Part shown: positions 31,492 through 41,013 of the stretch, piece after piece
Layout of the letters: every line of letters starts with the position of its first letter
Position numbering within the stretch: the stretch's first letter is position 1
Assembly (NCBI GenBank): GCA_018267365.1
Contig: JAFDYQ010000022.1
Location: 1 to 64,000, forward strand
Direction of reading: 5' to 3'
DNA: 64,000 bases
Origin: Bacteroidota bacterium
GTDB lineage: Bacteria; Bacteroidota; Bacteroidia; Chitinophagales; LD1
Made by a program: the position numbers and the translations under genes
Notes under the pieces: model-generated
What the model saw: only the letters and a program-made list of their open reading frames with translations
Told to the model about the DNA's origin: nothing
Databases searched by the model: none

Positions 31492-32399
31492 TCTATCTCT
31501 TACTCTGTATCATCTGCTCCAGCCTGCTGGTGTTTATGTTTAAGGTTTTCGATCATTTCAAGATCGAGGCATATCCGGCCATTGTTTTCAATTATATCAC
31601 CTGCGTGGTCTGCGGTTTCCTCAATAGTCCGGTAGCACCGCATCGCGTGCTGGCTGATTCAGCGCATGCTGACTGGCTATGGTTGGGTGTAGTGCTTGGT
31701 ATTTCCTTCATACATGTATTCTCCCTGACGGGCAAAACGGCTGTGAAGTTTGGTGTATCTACTGCAGCAGTAGCCATGAAGCTCGGCCTCGTGATACCTG
31801 TAGCACTGGCCTTTGTGGTTTATCATGAGGAGGTGACCTGGTATAAGATAGCAGGCATCATTTGTGCACTGATTGCCGTTGTACTGAGTTCGTATAAGGA
31901 ATCAAGCGAAGAAGCACCACACGCTAAAGTGACCGGCATAGCATTGCTTATGCCCTTACTTGTATTTTTCACCAGTGGCCTCTGTGATAGCGGGGCGCAG
32001 CTCAGTGATAAAGTATATTTTCCTAACGGCGGCGCAGACTACTTTGTACTGATCGTCTTTCTTTGCGCAGCGCTCACCGGCATCAGCTATCTGACTTATT
32101 ATGTCTTGACAGGTACAGTCAAGCTCCGCTGGCGGCAGCTGGCGGGTGGTGTCGCATTGGGCATACCAAACTACGGCTCGCTGCTCTTTCTCATGAAATC
32201 TCTCGATCAGGTAGAGGGCGGCAGTTCGGTTGTTTTCCCCGTTACAAATATTGCGACAGTAGCGGGCTCTACGCTGCTATCAGTGATCTTCTTTCGTGAG
32301 CATCTTAATAAATGGAACCGGCTCGGCCTAGTCTTCGCCTTCCTCTGCATCATTTTTATCTACCTGTTAAAATTGCATAGCCTGCTACACCTCGGCTGA
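31488..32399 (+). CDS. EamA/DMT-family transporter
   Basis: 303-aa inner-membrane protein with ten predicted hydrophobic helices in two related halves, the drug/metabolite transporter pattern. The GxxxP-rich helices (VIPVALAFVVYHEEVTWYKIAG) and LLSVIFFREHLNKWNRLGL are typical EamA signatures at the end of each half. The ATGA overlap with ribD indicates co-translation, so transport of a riboflavin-related or other metabolite is conceivable, but the substrate is unknown. Confidence 0.85.
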   Translation: MIYLLLCIICSSLLVFMFKVFDHFKIEAYPAIVFNYITCVVCGFLNSPVAPHRVLADSAHADWLWLGVVLGISFIHVFSLTGKTAVKFGVSTAAVAMKLGLVIPVALAFVVYHEEVTWYKIAGIICALIAVVLSSYKESSEEAPHAKVTGIALLMPLLVFFTSGLCDSGAQLSDKVYFPNGGADYFVLIVFLCAALTGISYLTYYVLTGTVKLRWRQLAGGVALGIPNYGSLLFLMKSLDQVEGGSSVVFPVTNIATVAGSTLLSVIFFREHLNKWNRLGLVFAFLCIIFIYLLKLHSLLHLG

Positions 32400-32430
32400 T
32401 TCTTGCTATCTTTAGGTAAATTAATTTCTT

Positions 32431-34278
32431 GTGAGGCGTTGTTTTTTGATCGCAGGAGCATTCCTGATATTACATGCAAATCTGACTGCGGGAGTACCTT
32501 CGTATGAAATGAAGGATTTTAAATCTACTACCAGCAGAACTGACTTCAGTCATTTCAAACTGGAGGATAATAATGCCAACGCTGTTGCAGAATTTATCAA
32601 ATCCAGGCTGGACAACCTCAGAGACAATAAGGCTGGGGTACAATTGAAACTTGCCAAGAGCAGTCCCGGTGGGTCCCATTATACCTTCACTCAAACCTTT
32701 CAGGGCATTCCTGTCTTTTCATCTGATATCCTGGTCAATGTGGACAGGAGTAATACGATCTATTCTCTCTATGATGACTCCTATGACCTGACCGGATGGA
32801 CGGTAGATATGACAGCTTTTGATTATCAAGCTGTCCCTGCTTTTCGCAGCTACCTTGCGCAATATGAAATGACGGATGCCGGCAGAAACGCACGCCTGGT
32901 AGTAGCCTATGATGTAAGTGATAATACTGCTAAACTTTGTTATGATGTGGAACTGCGCGATGCTGGTCATCTGCGGTATGTGCTGATCAGCCGAGATCGG
33001 ATCATATATGAGCGGGACGGAGCTATGTACAAGCGCGCAGCTGCACCCGATACTACGGTCACGGGCATGGTATTTCGCCCCGATCCACTCACTACGGCTC
33101 ATACAGTGTACTATGGCTCCTATATGGGGCACGACTCTGCCTATCAGAATTATAATGACGCCGATACGCCGCAGCTCAATCTACAACGAGTTTCTGTTCC
33201 TTTTGTAGCAAACTACCAAGGAGGTATTTTCTCTTTGCAAAATAGGTATGTCCAGTTGCAACAGATCACTAGTGGCATACCACCTGTTACTAGTACCAAT
33301 CCTACCTTTAATTATACCAGAAGCCAGAGCGGCTTTTTGGATGTTATGGCTTTTTATCACGTCAATACAATGAGACAGTACGTACATGATTTAGGCTTTG
33401 ATATGGCTGATACTTTGGCTGTGATCGACCCTCATGCCTTTGCAGCAGATCAATCCTATTTTATTCAGCCACAAAATATATCCTATGGTACCGGAGGAGT
33501 GCCTGATGCACAGGATGCTGATGTGATCCTTCATGAATACACACATTTTCTTTCTTTTAATGCTAATCATTCTAACCAGGGAGGCACCTCCGAGCGTCAA
33601 AGCATAGACGAGGGCCTTGCAGATTACAATGCTACATCCTATTCCTGCAGCATAGATACTTTTGGTTGGTACCGCATGTTTAGTTGGGACGGACACAACG
33701 AGTATTGGAATGGCCGTTGGGTAAACGATCCGACAGTTTACCCTGCCATACCTACAGCACCTGGGCTTAATAACTATTACAAATACTCAGTGATATGGTC
33801 ATCTGCATTGATGCAGATATGGTTTGACCTGGGACGAGGCACTACTGACAGCCTGGTGTATGAAACCATGTATGGTCTCGCTGCAAACATTACATTACCT
33901 GATGCTGCGCACCAACTGATATTGGCAGATAGCGTGCTATACGGAGGCAGGTATCATTGTATCATAGTACGAGACCTCAGAGATCACGGTCTGGCCAGTG
34001 ATAGCGTATACTGCGGTATCTATCCCGCGGGTGTATCTGTAGTCACTTCCGGAGAGTCATTAGCTTTCTTCGGGTACTCCGACAGGTTTCGTATCGCGTC
34101 ATCTGCTCCTCTGGAGGATATAGACGTCACCCTATACGATATAGCCGGCCAGCGTGTCGCTACCTACCATCATGTCACGACAGATGTCCGCCCGGAGGGC
34201 ATGCCTGCGGGCATTTATATTGTAGCAGCCACTGCCGGCGGCGAGACCAAAGCCTTCAAATGGGCGCTCCTGAAGTGA
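32431..34278 (+). CDS. Secreted zinc metalloprotease with T9SS sorting domain
   Basis: 615-aa exported protein, starting with GTG. Signal peptide (MRRCFLIAGAFLILHANLTAG), an FTP-like propeptide (TFQGIPVFSSDILVNVDR, about residues 70-130), then a catalytic domain with HEYTH near residue 370 and the downstream Glu in DEGLADY near 393, as in gluzincins of the M4/M36 group. The C-terminus is a T9SS-type sorting domain (LYDIAGQRVATY...). It is smaller than the M4 protease at 21-26 kb and lacks PKD and SprB repeats. Base composition is slightly more AT-rich in the middle. Exact peptidase family is not certain. Confidence 0.82.
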   Translation: MRRCFLIAGAFLILHANLTAGVPSYEMKDFKSTTSRTDFSHFKLEDNNANAVAEFIKSRLDNLRDNKAGVQLKLAKSSPGGSHYTFTQTFQGIPVFSSDILVNVDRSNTIYSLYDDSYDLTGWTVDMTAFDYQAVPAFRSYLAQYEMTDAGRNARLVVAYDVSDNTAKLCYDVELRDAGHLRYVLISRDRIIYERDGAMYKRAAAPDTTVTGMVFRPDPLTTAHTVYYGSYMGHDSAYQNYNDADTPQLNLQRVSVPFVANYQGGIFSLQNRYVQLQQITSGIPPVTSTNPTFNYTRSQSGFLDVMAFYHVNTMRQYVHDLGFDMADTLAVIDPHAFAADQSYFIQPQNISYGTGGVPDAQDADVILHEYTHFLSFNANHSNQGGTSERQSIDEGLADYNATSYSCSIDTFGWYRMFSWDGHNEYWNGRWVNDPTVYPAIPTAPGLNNYYKYSVIWSSALMQIWFDLGRGTTDSLVYETMYGLAANITLPDAAHQLILADSVLYGGRYHCIIVRDLRDHGLASDSVYCGIYPAGVSVVTSGESLAFFGYSDRFRIASSAPLEDIDVTLYDIAGQRVATYHHVTTDVRPEGMPAGIYIVAATAGGETKAFKWALLK

Positions 34279-34371
34279 TTTAACACTGACTGTTTCCTGA
34301 AAACTGACAACTCTCAGCAATAGCCTGCTGTGGAAGATTTTTTACTAATTTCCAATTCTGAAGTATGTTAT

Positions 34372-35250
34372 ATGAGTAATGTGATACCAGAGAGTGAGCT
34401 TATTATAAATCCGGATGGCAGCGTCTATCACCTGCATCTGCGGCCCGATCAGGTAGGTGATACGATCATCACTGTAGGCGATCCGGGCCGTGTGAAGGAA
34501 GTGACCAAACACTTTGACAGCATCGAGCATACTATACAATACCGTGAGTTTCTGACCCAGACTGGCATGATGGGCCTTAAGCGGCTCACTGTGATCTCTA
34601 CGGGCATCGGCACAGATAATATCGACATCGTATTCAACGAACTCGATGCCCTGGTGAATATCGACCTGCAAACGCGAACAGTAAAGAAGGAGATCAAAAG
34701 CCTGGAGATAATACGACTGGGCACTTCAGGTGCAGTGAGTGAATCCGTAGAGCTGGATAGCCTGCTGCTTTCAGAGTGTGCTATAGGTATAGAAGGGCTG
34801 ATGACCTACTACGACCAGCGCGCATCTATACAGGAAACGCTGCTGGCAGAGGCCTTTCGCAATCATGTGCATGTGGCCATGCCAGCTATAGTGCCATACG
34901 CTGCATTTGCTGATGAAAGTTTGCTGGAGCGCTTTGATAGTATGGGCAGTAGAGGTATGACACTTACTGCGCCCGGCTTCTATGCGCCGCAGGGACGTCA
35001 TCTCCGCGTAGGCAGCAAAGCTGACGAACTCCTCGCGCTCATCCGCAGCTTTAGGCATCTCAACTATCGTGTGACCAATCTCGAAATGGAAACGTCAGGC
35101 ATCTATGGCCTGGGCAAGCACCTCGGGCACCGTTGTCTCTCTATCAATGCTATAGTGGCACAGCGCGCCAATAATAAGTTTAGTAAAGATGCAGGAAAGG
35201 TGGTAGACCGCATGATAAGTGAAGCGCTGGAGATCATAGTCAGCTCTTAA
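34372..35250 (+). CDS. Nucleoside phosphorylase (uridine phosphorylase-like)
   Basis: 292-aa cytoplasmic enzyme of the PNP/UDP phosphorylase family, which cleaves nucleosides with phosphate. Key segments are VGDPGRVKEV (phosphate loop), STGIGTDNIDIV, RLGTSGAV and NLEMETSGIYGL (the purine/uridine ribose-binding MET motif). The frame is open to a GTG at 34330, but the family-like start is the ATG at 34372 (MSNVIPESELIINPDG). It is followed after 10 bp by the MgtC-like gene. The substrate (uridine or other) cannot be fixed from sequence alone. Confidence 0.88.
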   Translation: MSNVIPESELIINPDGSVYHLHLRPDQVGDTIITVGDPGRVKEVTKHFDSIEHTIQYREFLTQTGMMGLKRLTVISTGIGTDNIDIVFNELDALVNIDLQTRTVKKEIKSLEIIRLGTSGAVSESVELDSLLLSECAIGIEGLMTYYDQRASIQETLLAEAFRNHVHVAMPAIVPYAAFADESLLERFDSMGSRGMTLTAPGFYAPQGRHLRVGSKADELLALIRSFRHLNYRVTNLEMETSGIYGLGKHLGHRCLSINAIVAQRANNKFSKDAGKVVDRMISEALEIIVSS

Positions 35251-35260
35251 ATCATACTTT

Positions 35261-35896
35261 ATGGAGAACATTCCCGTGGAAATACAGCAGATACTACTGG
35301 CTGCGCTGCTCGGGGCACTCATAGGAGCAGAGCGCGAGTACCGCAATAAGTCGGCAGGATTTCGTACGGTGACGCTCATCACTGTGGGCTCGGCCATTCT
35401 CACGATCCTCTCTCAGCGCCTGGGTGGTAGCGCCAATGGTGACCGCATCGCTTCCAATATTGTGCAAGGCATCGGTTTTCTCGGTGCGGGTAGTATTTTC
35501 AAAGATGAAAACAGAGTCAATGGTCTCACTACGGCTGCTACTATCTGGGTGGCAGCCGCTATAGGCATAGCAGTGGGCGATCAGGCATACTGGCTGGCAG
35601 TAGGGGGCACTATACTCGTGCTGGTGGTGCTGTATGCCATGGTGCGGCTCGAGCGCCGGCTGGATAGCTACAATAGAGTTCGCGATTATAAACTCGTGAC
35701 TACTTATCGCAATGAGACCTTGCTGCGTTATGAAAAGCTCTTTGAGTCCTTTGGCCTCACGCATACACGTGGCCAGCAGAGCAAGGTGGGAGATGAGATG
35801 ATCGGTCACTGGGTGCTGGCAGGTCCGGATAGCCGGCATAAGGAGCTTATAGAGGCATTGCTTTCTGACAAGGAATTAAAAGAATTTGATTTCTGA
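35261..35896 (+). CDS. MgtC/SapB-family membrane protein
   Basis: 211-aa protein. The N-terminal 130 residues contain four to five transmembrane helices with the family signature GALIGAEREYRNKSAGFRT and GIGFLGAGSIFKD. The C-terminal 75 residues form a soluble ACT-like domain. MgtC-type proteins help growth in low magnesium and regulate ATP synthase in some species; the role here is inferred from family only. It sits between the nucleoside phosphorylase and the DUF2252 gene with almost no spacing, suggesting an operon. Confidence 0.88.
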   Translation: MENIPVEIQQILLAALLGALIGAEREYRNKSAGFRTVTLITVGSAILTILSQRLGGSANGDRIASNIVQGIGFLGAGSIFKDENRVNGLTTAATIWVAAAIGIAVGDQAYWLAVGGTILVLVVLYAMVRLERRLDSYNRVRDYKLVTTYRNETLLRYEKLFESFGLTHTRGQQSKVGDEMIGHWVLAGPDSRHKELIEALLSDKELKEFDF

Positions 35897-35899
35897 GAA

Positions 35900-37099
35900 A
35901 TGAAAGATGCAGTCAAGCTCATAGTAGCCTACAATAAGAATTTATCACCTGAGCGGCGTAGGCAAAAATACAGAGCTTTACAGGAGAGTATTCTTAGGTT
36001 TTACAGGGGCACCTGTCATTTGTTTTATGACAGGTTGCATACAATCGGTACACCGCAGGATGATACCCGTATATGGATTTGCGGAGATCTTCACCTTGAG
36101 AATTTTGGTAGTTTCAGAGGTGACGACAGCCTGGTATATTTTGATGTGAACGATTTTGACGAAGCGGTCAAGGCACCTCTGAGCTGGGAGGTAGCGCGTT
36201 TTGTCACTGCTATCATTATCTCACGCCAGGCACTGGGCTATGATCGGAAGGAATCTCTCAAAATGGCCCGGCTCGCGCTCGGGCACTATGCAGAAAGTAT
36301 AGCCGGGATGAAGGCGCTCATCGTGCAGCGTGATTCTGCACGGGGATTGATGGCAGACTTCTTTGAGCAGGCTACAGACCGCAGCCGGGCCGATTTCATA
36401 GACAGTGTGACCAAAACTGACGGCAGGAGGCGCAAGTTCAATCTGGACGGCGTGCATCTGGAGCCCCTGGATCGCAAGCAGCATGAGCGGCTCATGAAAA
36501 AACTACCTGATATGCTCGCGGCCACGCCGCATATGGCGCAGTGGCCATTTAGAGTAGAGGATTGCTGTCTGCGCCTGGCAGGTACAGGTAGTATAGGTGT
36601 CGAGCGATATGCTATTCTGATCAGGCGTAGGGATACGGGCAAACATTACATACTGGATATGAAGCAGGCGCGTGCATCGTCTCTGCTATCAAATCTCAAG
36701 ATCCGTCAGCCGAAATGGAGAAACGAAGCGGAGCGCATTATTTGCATACAGCGTCTCATGCAGTTCTTTCCGCCGGCACTGCTGGACTATGTGCACATGG
36801 GCGGAAAGGATTTTGTGCTCAAAGAGCTGCAACCGGTCAGGAATAAAATGGATTTTGCCCTCTTTGCCGGCAGGCCGGAGCATATGGAGGATGTGATCGG
36901 TACCATGGCACAGATCGCTGCATGGACTCATCTGCGCAGCACTGGCAGGCTCGGTACATCTACGGCAGACGATCTGGCTGCACTGACCGGTACCACACGG
37001 TGGCAAAAAGATATCTATAGCCTGTCTGTCAGGCTGGCCGCGCAGGTAGAGGAAGATTTTGCTTTGTTTAAAGAATACAGGAGCGCAAAAGAGGATTAA
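35900..37099 (+). CDS. DUF2252 family protein
   Basis: 399-aa cytoplasmic protein starting MKDAVKLIVAYNKNL. Recognisable DUF2252 blocks are WICGDLHLENFGSF (near residue 55) and YFDVNDFDEAVKAPLSWEVARF (near 80), which resemble the catalytic and metal loops of kinase-like folds, and FVLKELQPVRNK near 310. The biochemical function of the family is unknown. It starts 3 bp after mgtC and precedes a Ser/Thr kinase that has its own promoter. Confidence 0.85.
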   Translation: MKDAVKLIVAYNKNLSPERRRQKYRALQESILRFYRGTCHLFYDRLHTIGTPQDDTRIWICGDLHLENFGSFRGDDSLVYFDVNDFDEAVKAPLSWEVARFVTAIIISRQALGYDRKESLKMARLALGHYAESIAGMKALIVQRDSARGLMADFFEQATDRSRADFIDSVTKTDGRRRKFNLDGVHLEPLDRKQHERLMKKLPDMLAATPHMAQWPFRVEDCCLRLAGTGSIGVERYAILIRRRDTGKHYILDMKQARASSLLSNLKIRQPKWRNEAERIICIQRLMQFFPPALLDYVHMGGKDFVLKELQPVRNKMDFALFAGRPEHMEDVIGTMAQIAAWTHLRSTGRLGTSTADDLAALTGTTRWQKDIYSLSVRLAAQVEEDFALFKEYRSAKED

Positions 37100-37167
37100 A
37101 TGCCGGCTGCGCTGGTCATTTCTCGCTACATTTTTTATATATCCACTATTATCTGGTGAAACTTCCG

Positions 37168-37198
37168 TTGATAGCTGCTAACGGGTGAAATATCTTTG
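37168..37198 (+). promoter_or_regulatory. Bacteroidota-type promoter of the kinase gene
   Basis: TTG at 37168-37170, 20 bases, then TATCTTTG at 37191-37198. The kinase ATG follows 18 bases later, which argues against the upstream in-frame TTG at 37196 as its start. Confidence 0.65.
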
Positions 37199-37216
37199 AG
37201 TATAATACCAAAGGCC

Positions 37217-39103
37217 ATGAACTCCCGCGAATTCAAAGAGAGATATGTATTTGATCCGCAGCAGGACCTGATAGCAGAGGGCACCTATTCGCGCGTATTC
37301 CGGGCAGTGGATTCGCTGCTGCAGCGGGATATTTGTATCAAGTATTTTCGCAAGGAGATGATCTCCGGGTCATCACTGATCAAAGAGATCAACAGAGCCG
37401 GCAGCCTTTTTCATCCCAATATTGTGGCCTTTTACGATCTGATAGAGATCGAAGAGACCAATGTGATAGGCGAAACTGAGACGCAGCCTATAGGTGTAGT
37501 GGAGTATGTGAATGGCGGTATGCTGACAGACTATGTACAGCAGCACCATACTGATGGGGACATGCTGCGCAAACTGATCAAGGATGTGATCAAGGGACTC
37601 TCGTATCTGCACTCTATAGGACGACCACACCTGGATATCAAACCCGGCAATGTGCTGGTAAAACTCACTGAAAAAGATCCTGTAGCCAAAATATCAGATT
37701 GTCTCAATAACGAAAATATCAATACCCTCTCCGTACCATCTACTGTGAAGCCTCAGCAACTGTGCTATAAAGCGCCGGAATACTTTGAGGGGGCGTATGG
37801 CGAGCTGACCGTCAAGGCTGATATCTGGGCGCTGGGCCTGATGGTATATGAGCTGGTCACGGGTGATAAGTTATTCTACAAAGATGGCGACACAGTAGAG
37901 AAGGTGATCCGAAATATATGCCATAGCGACCACTGGGTCAGAGTACATGATCTGCCTGAGCCATATATTACCTTTTTGAAAAAATGCCTCGTGCGGAATG
38001 TGCATGACCGCAATGTCTCTCTGGAAGAGCTGACCCTGATTTTGGACAAATACCAGCCTGAAGAGGTCAAGGCAGAAGTATTGAAAGAAGTGGTGATGGC
38101 TGCACCGATATATGTAGATCCTTTTATACAACCCACCTCAGAGCCGGTATCTGGCTCAGCCCCTGTCATACCACAAGATATAGCTGCTCCTGCCCCGCCC
38201 GCCAAAGGTAAGTCGGATGTACCGGCAGCCCCTGCACGCAAAGTGCATCTCAGCATACCTGTCATCATAGGTGCGCTGATCATACTGGTGGGCATATCGG
38301 CCTTTATCTGGCGCATAGTGGACGAAAAGAAGGATAATACTGCTCCGCAGAAGGTGATAGCCGTCGCTACGCCATCTCCTTCGCCCCCCCCGGTCAAAGA
38401 AGCAGTATCTGAACCCGTGGCTCCTCAGGTCATACATGATACTATCAGAGTAGTAGAGGTCCAGCAGAAATTTATTCCCGCGCCCTATATACCATCCAAA
38501 AAGCCTGCACCAACGGCTGCATCTGCCGCCACAGGCGCAGCTGCCTCAGCTACGCCTACGCTACCTGCTTTTGACTATCTGTATGCAGATAAGCCATATT
38601 ACTTTGACCTGAAGACACCACTGATGAGCGATGTAGAGTATGATCTCTATAGCGACAATGCTGCTATAACGGCCTTGGGCAAAAACACTTTCTATGTGAA
38701 ACCGTCCAAGACCGGCACACTCGCGCTGACGGTGCTGGAGAAGGGTACGCACGTACGCCTGGCAGAGAAAGAGTACAATGTAAAAGCAAAACCCCGCCCT
38801 GTGGCTACTATAGGCGATGACATTGTGGGAGGGTTCGTATCGCCTAAGATGCTCCTGGCCAAGCTGACCATGCAGGCTAAATCTGAATATGGTACTTATA
38901 AGGTCAAGAGTTTTCGTATGACCTGCCGCTCCGGCTCCTGCGATATCAATGACGTGTCAAACGATGGCACTTTCAATGAGTCTATGATTCGTTTTCTGCA
39001 CAATGTGAAGGCAGGGGAGAGGCTCTACTTTGATAACATAATAGCAGAAGGTGAAAATGGACAACCTGTCCGCCTCGACGACTTCCAGGTCACTACATAC
39101 TGA
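37217..39103 (+). CDS. Receptor-type Ser/Thr protein kinase
   Basis: 628-aa protein. The kinase domain is residues 10-275: a weak glycine loop (EGTYSRVFRA), the ATP lysine in DICIKYFRKE, catalytic loop HLDIKPGN near residue 140, and KISDC where DFG is expected, so the metal Asp is kept while F and G are replaced. WALGLMVYELVTG follows. A proline/alanine-rich linker leads to one transmembrane helix (about 342-367, IPVIIGALIILVGISAFIW), then another PA-rich spacer and a periplasmic beta-rich domain of about 170 residues. It therefore resembles PknB-type transmembrane sensors with an unusual activation segment. It follows the DUF2252 gene but has its own promoter. The signal sensed is unknown. 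Confidence 0.88.
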   Translation: MNSREFKERYVFDPQQDLIAEGTYSRVFRAVDSLLQRDICIKYFRKEMISGSSLIKEINRAGSLFHPNIVAFYDLIEIEETNVIGETETQPIGVVEYVNGGMLTDYVQQHHTDGDMLRKLIKDVIKGLSYLHSIGRPHLDIKPGNVLVKLTEKDPVAKISDCLNNENINTLSVPSTVKPQQLCYKAPEYFEGAYGELTVKADIWALGLMVYELVTGDKLFYKDGDTVEKVIRNICHSDHWVRVHDLPEPYITFLKKCLVRNVHDRNVSLEELTLILDKYQPEEVKAEVLKEVVMAAPIYVDPFIQPTSEPVSGSAPVIPQDIAAPAPPAKGKSDVPAAPARKVHLSIPVIIGALIILVGISAFIWRIVDEKKDNTAPQKVIAVATPSPSPPPVKEAVSEPVAPQVIHDTIRVVEVQQKFIPAPYIPSKKPAPTAASAATGAAASATPTLPAFDYLYADKPYYFDLKTPLMSDVEYDLYSDNAAITALGKNTFYVKPSKTGTLALTVLEKGTHVRLAEKEYNVKAKPRPVATIGDDIVGGFVSPKMLLAKLTMQAKSEYGTYKVKSFRMTCRSGSCDINDVSNDGTFNESMIRFLHNVKAGERLYFDNIIAEGENGQPVRLDDFQVTTY

Positions 39104-39126
39104 TATCAAGTTTTTTCATTAGCCAG

Positions 39127-39158
39127 GAAAGGGGATCGTGAATTGCGGTTCCCTTTTT
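39127..39158. terminator. Terminator between convergent kinase and MbnH genes
   Basis: Imperfect hairpin AAAGGGGATCG / GCGGTTCCCTTT followed by a T run on the plus strand and A-rich on the other side. Confidence 0.6.
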
Positions 39159-39170
39159 TGATTTGTCAGA

Positions 39171-40220
39171 TCAATGGTAGGTCGGATCAGCAAAGCGCCT
39201 GTCATAGAGAAATGTTTTGTCGGTAAGCGTTTTGAGAAAGGCAATCACTTCTTTTTTCTCCAGATCATTCATATCACGCGTGGCCAGTAGTTCCGGTGTC
39301 ACATTCAGCATGTAGTAGTCACCTTTGCTGTAATGATCCAATACCTGCTCCAGCGTACGGAAGCGGCCATCATGCATATAGGGATAAGTCATTGCTACAT
39401 TACGCAGGCTGGGTACTTTAAAGGTGTTCTCATCTTTGATCCGACCTGTGATCAACTCTCTGCCGGGATCATTGAGCGTAGAATCCGGGTACAGGCCGCT
39501 GCTTTTATAAGATTCATCTGTAAACAGCGGCTCCCTATGGCATTTGGCGCACTTCTCCCGAAAAATGACCAGACCATTCAACTCAAACTGAGTCAGTGTA
39601 TCCTCATGGCGCATAAACTTGTCGTAGCGCGAATTGGCAGATACCATCAGCCCGGTGAACTGCGCCATAGCTTTCAGCATCCGCTCTGATGATATGAGTG
39701 TATCGCCAAAAGCTTCTTTGAATGCTTCGCGGTAGTATGGATTACGTTTCAGCTTTCTGATCACATCTCCTATATCCGAGGCCATTTCGATAGGATTGGC
39801 CATAGGTGTGAGCGGCTGTATCTCCAGGTGATTCACGCCACCATCCCACATAAATGATTGACCCCAGGCCAGATTTTGCAGCGGCGGTACGTTTCGTTTA
39901 CCTATCAGGCCACTGATACCATGGCTGAGAGTATGATCTATATGCGCGAAAGCTGCTATGCGCTGATGGCAGGAGGCGCAGCTGGTGCTACTATCTTTTG
40001 ATAAAATGGGATCATAAAAAAGCCTCCGCCCCAGTGTGAAGCCGGCGGGTGTAGGTTTGTTATTTGCAAATGTATAAGTAGGAGCCGGGAAGCCTTTGGG
40101 TACCTCAAACGCAACGTCTTTCTCCGTAATAGTAAAATAGGGATTGGTCTCCGTGAAATTGCTAAGTAAAATGATGGCAAAGACAAGGACACTTATTACA
40201 ATAGGCTTTTTAATAGCCAT
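39171..40220 (-). CDS. Diheme cytochrome c peroxidase/MauG-family protein (MbnH-like)
   Basis: 349-aa protein with an N-terminal membrane or signal segment (VISVLVFAIILLSN) and two c-type haem motifs, CASCH near residue 80 and CAKCH near residue 225. The intervening MWDGGVNHLEIQPL and the late MHDGRFRTLEQVLDHY are typical of bacterial diheme peroxidases. It overlaps by 11 bases the gene for an MbnP-like protein. In methanobactin-linked systems MbnH oxidises a tryptophan of its MbnP partner, creating a copper site, so the same pairing is probable here. A periplasmic location is inferred. The third gene upstream encodes a YHYH protein. Confidence 0.9.
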   Translation of the reverse strand: MAIKKPIVISVLVFAIILLSNFTETNPYFTITEKDVAFEVPKGFPAPTYTFANNKPTPAGFTLGRRLFYDPILSKDSSTSCASCHQRIAAFAHIDHTLSHGISGLIGKRNVPPLQNLAWGQSFMWDGGVNHLEIQPLTPMANPIEMASDIGDVIRKLKRNPYYREAFKEAFGDTLISSERMLKAMAQFTGLMVSANSRYDKFMRHEDTLTQFELNGLVIFREKCAKCHREPLFTDESYKSSGLYPDSTLNDPGRELITGRIKDENTFKVPSLRNVAMTYPYMHDGRFRTLEQVLDHYSKGDYYMLNVTPELLATRDMNDLEKKEVIAFLKTLTDKTFLYDRRFADPTYH

Positions 40221-41001
40221 AATCTTTTTTAATAAGGGAAAACATCTGTTGATAATGGTCCGCTATTTTCGCTGCATTGTGGAAGTCAGTGACAGAGGAT
40301 ATTTTAGTAAGATCAATGGGCGTTGCAGCATTCATAAATTTGCTGATATCGGCAGAAATATCGATACCTGTTATTTTTAGTTTTTTGTGAAAGGTGTCCG
40401 GAGGTAGCACTATTACAGGCATCAAAGATATGCCGGTAAGGTCAATGGAAACCGACCGAATACAATTAGCAGGTGCCTTGTATCCACCTATATGGTATTC
40501 ATATATGCTGCCGGGATTTTTTGAGGCGCTCGATTTTCCTTCCAGCTTAAAAAATATATAACCGGTATTCCAGGTCCAGAACATTCCATTCACAGGATCG
40601 AGTGCATCGCTTTGCGCACCGCTACAATTATGTAGACTGTCCACGCCTATGCTAAATGTCAATCTGGTATAGTGACCTATAGGAATGTGCGGCAGTGTAA
40701 TATTCATACTGGCGCTATCATCTTCACGTATCAGGTAATAATCGGAGTCTGTCAGTTCTTTTCCGGATTCAGGGGTCAGTTGTATATTGCTGATGTAGTA
40801 TTTCAGGTTAGAAACTGTATAGCTTTGCCCCAATCCATTTTTATAATTGTCTTTTTCCAGTGCGATAGGTTTACCGTCGACTACATTCCGGAAATGCAAT
40901 TGTAATGGCTGGGCAATAGCACTAAAAGACATCACCACAGCAAGTACTGTGGTGATGCACATCATATATATGGTTTTAGGTATGATAGCTGTCCGGCGCA
41001 T
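40210..41001 (-). CDS. MbnP-family copper-binding protein
   Basis: 263-aa exported protein with a signal segment (TTVLAVVMSFSAIAQ). Family features are LHFRNVVDGKPI at the mature N-terminus, YYISNIQL, FSIGVD near residue 125 and MFWTWNTGYIFFKLEG near 150, whose tryptophans are candidates for modification by the diheme enzyme. The stop overlaps the start of the MbnH-like gene, so the pair is translationally coupled. In known systems the protein binds copper outside the cytoplasm. Confidence 0.87.
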   Translation of the reverse strand: MRRTAIIPKTIYMMCITTVLAVVMSFSAIAQPLQLHFRNVVDGKPIALEKDNYKNGLGQSYTVSNLKYYISNIQLTPESGKELTDSDYYLIREDDSASMNITLPHIPIGHYTRLTFSIGVDSLHNCSGAQSDALDPVNGMFWTWNTGYIFFKLEGKSSASKNPGSIYEYHIGGYKAPANCIRSVSIDLTGISLMPVIVLPPDTFHKKLKITGIDISADISKFMNAATPIDLTKISSVTDFHNAAKIADHYQQMFSLIKKDYGY

Positions 41002-41013
41002 AGCCCGAAGATA

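Noticed and set aside
37196..37216. TTG start for the kinase.
   Set aside because: The TTG is inside the -7 promoter box; the ATG at 37217 fits better.
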